Both the position numbers and the translations under genes were made by a program. Positions 5,325 through 5,451 of a DNA stretch of 5,451 bases are shown one piece after another. Within the stretch, counting starts at the first letter, position 1. Each line of letters opens with the position of its first letter. The notes under the pieces are model-generated. The model worked only from the letters and a program-made list of their open reading frames with translations. It was not told where the DNA came from and made no database searches. This DNA comes from Candidatus Hodarchaeota archaeon (GTDB lineage: Archaea; Asgardarchaeota; Heimdallarchaeia; Hodarchaeales; Hodarchaeaceae), in assembly GCA_030589605.1 (NCBI GenBank), contig JAUUVJ010000312.1, positions 1-5,451 on the forward strand. Direction: 5' to 3'.

Positions 5325-5451
5325 TTATTCCCCCATTACATAGATTGTCGAAGGATTAACCTTAAATTTCTTGATCAGGTCTTTTTGAGTAATAATTCTT
5401 TTAGAAGTGTTAATTACACATAAACCATAAATTCTTCCTAATAGGGGTGAG
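5325..5451 (-). CDS. GbsR/MarR-like winged-helix regulator, C-terminal end, apparently cut short within the HTH
   Basis: The frame enters from the right edge (first full codon 5450-5448) and ends at TAA 5327-5325, giving 41 residues. SPLLGRIYGLCVI followed by TQKDLIKKFKVNPSTI matches the first helix and helix-turn-helix of GbsR-type regulators, in which a G-R-I-x-G-L segment precedes the DNA-binding helices. In complete members the recognition helix is followed by a wing and more than 80 further residues. Here it ends with YVMGE and stop. The frame one base over continues through NGGIKYLLVP to TGA at 5236, and the NGGIKYLL part resembles the end of the recognition helix, so a frameshift at about 5335-5345 is possible. 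It may be a pseudogene, a short HTH protein, or the result of a sequence error. The family call rests on a short stretch, and the 5' part lies outside the window. Confidence 0.45.
   Translation of the reverse strand, partial: SPLLGRIYGLCVINTSKRIITQKDLIKKFKVNPSTIYVMGE

Overview
The window is AT-rich and looks archaeal, most likely from an Asgard archaeon such as a Heimdallarchaeia- or Thorarchaeia-like lineage. The evidence is TATA-like boxes 20-45 bases before genes, GGTG- and GGAGG-type ribosome binding sites, a NosD-type beta-helix surface protein with a C-terminal membrane anchor and basic tail, and an A-type flavodiiron protein. The domain Archaea is well supported. The Asgard assignment is an inference from protein style only.

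Layout, left to right. (1) Positions 1-410 hold the C-terminal part of a zinc-independent medium-chain NAD(P)-dependent oxidoreductase whose N-terminus lies outside the window. (2) Positions 411-641 hold a remnant of a CxxCG zinc-binding protein. It has no proper start and is broken by a one-base frameshift. (3) A small minus-strand gene (630-890) ends tail to tail with this remnant. It encodes a Cys- and Pro-rich protein, and its strong GGAGG points to a start that is one base out of frame with the body. (4) Positions 904-1194 are a divergent intergenic region with the promoter of the next gene. (5) Positions 1195-2523 encode a secreted, membrane-anchored beta-helix (NosD-like) plus Fn3-like protein with many N-glycosylation sequons. 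A hairpin-plus-T-tract terminator contains its stop codon. (6) Positions 2674-3645, minus strand, encode a PLP-dependent threonine dehydratase/serine racemase-type enzyme. (7) Positions 3646-3935 are a divergent promoter region rich in palindromes. (8) Positions 3936-5126 encode a complete flavodiiron protein with all diiron ligands. (9) Positions 5127-5451 hold a short intergenic region and, on the minus strand, the end of a GbsR/MarR-like winged-helix regulator that appears to stop inside its HTH domain.

The genes do not form an obvious operon or a shared pathway. They alternate in strand and each seems to have its own promoter. The functional themes are a redox enzyme, a cell-surface protein, amino-acid deamination, and O2/NO detoxification by the flavodiiron protein, which fits an anaerobe meeting occasional oxygen. 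I see no CRISPR array, transposase, tRNA or rRNA, and no convincing new multi-gene system. The most unusual part is the 411-910 stretch, where two small Cys-containing reading frames each need a one-base correction, together with the palindromic 3773-3881 promoter region.
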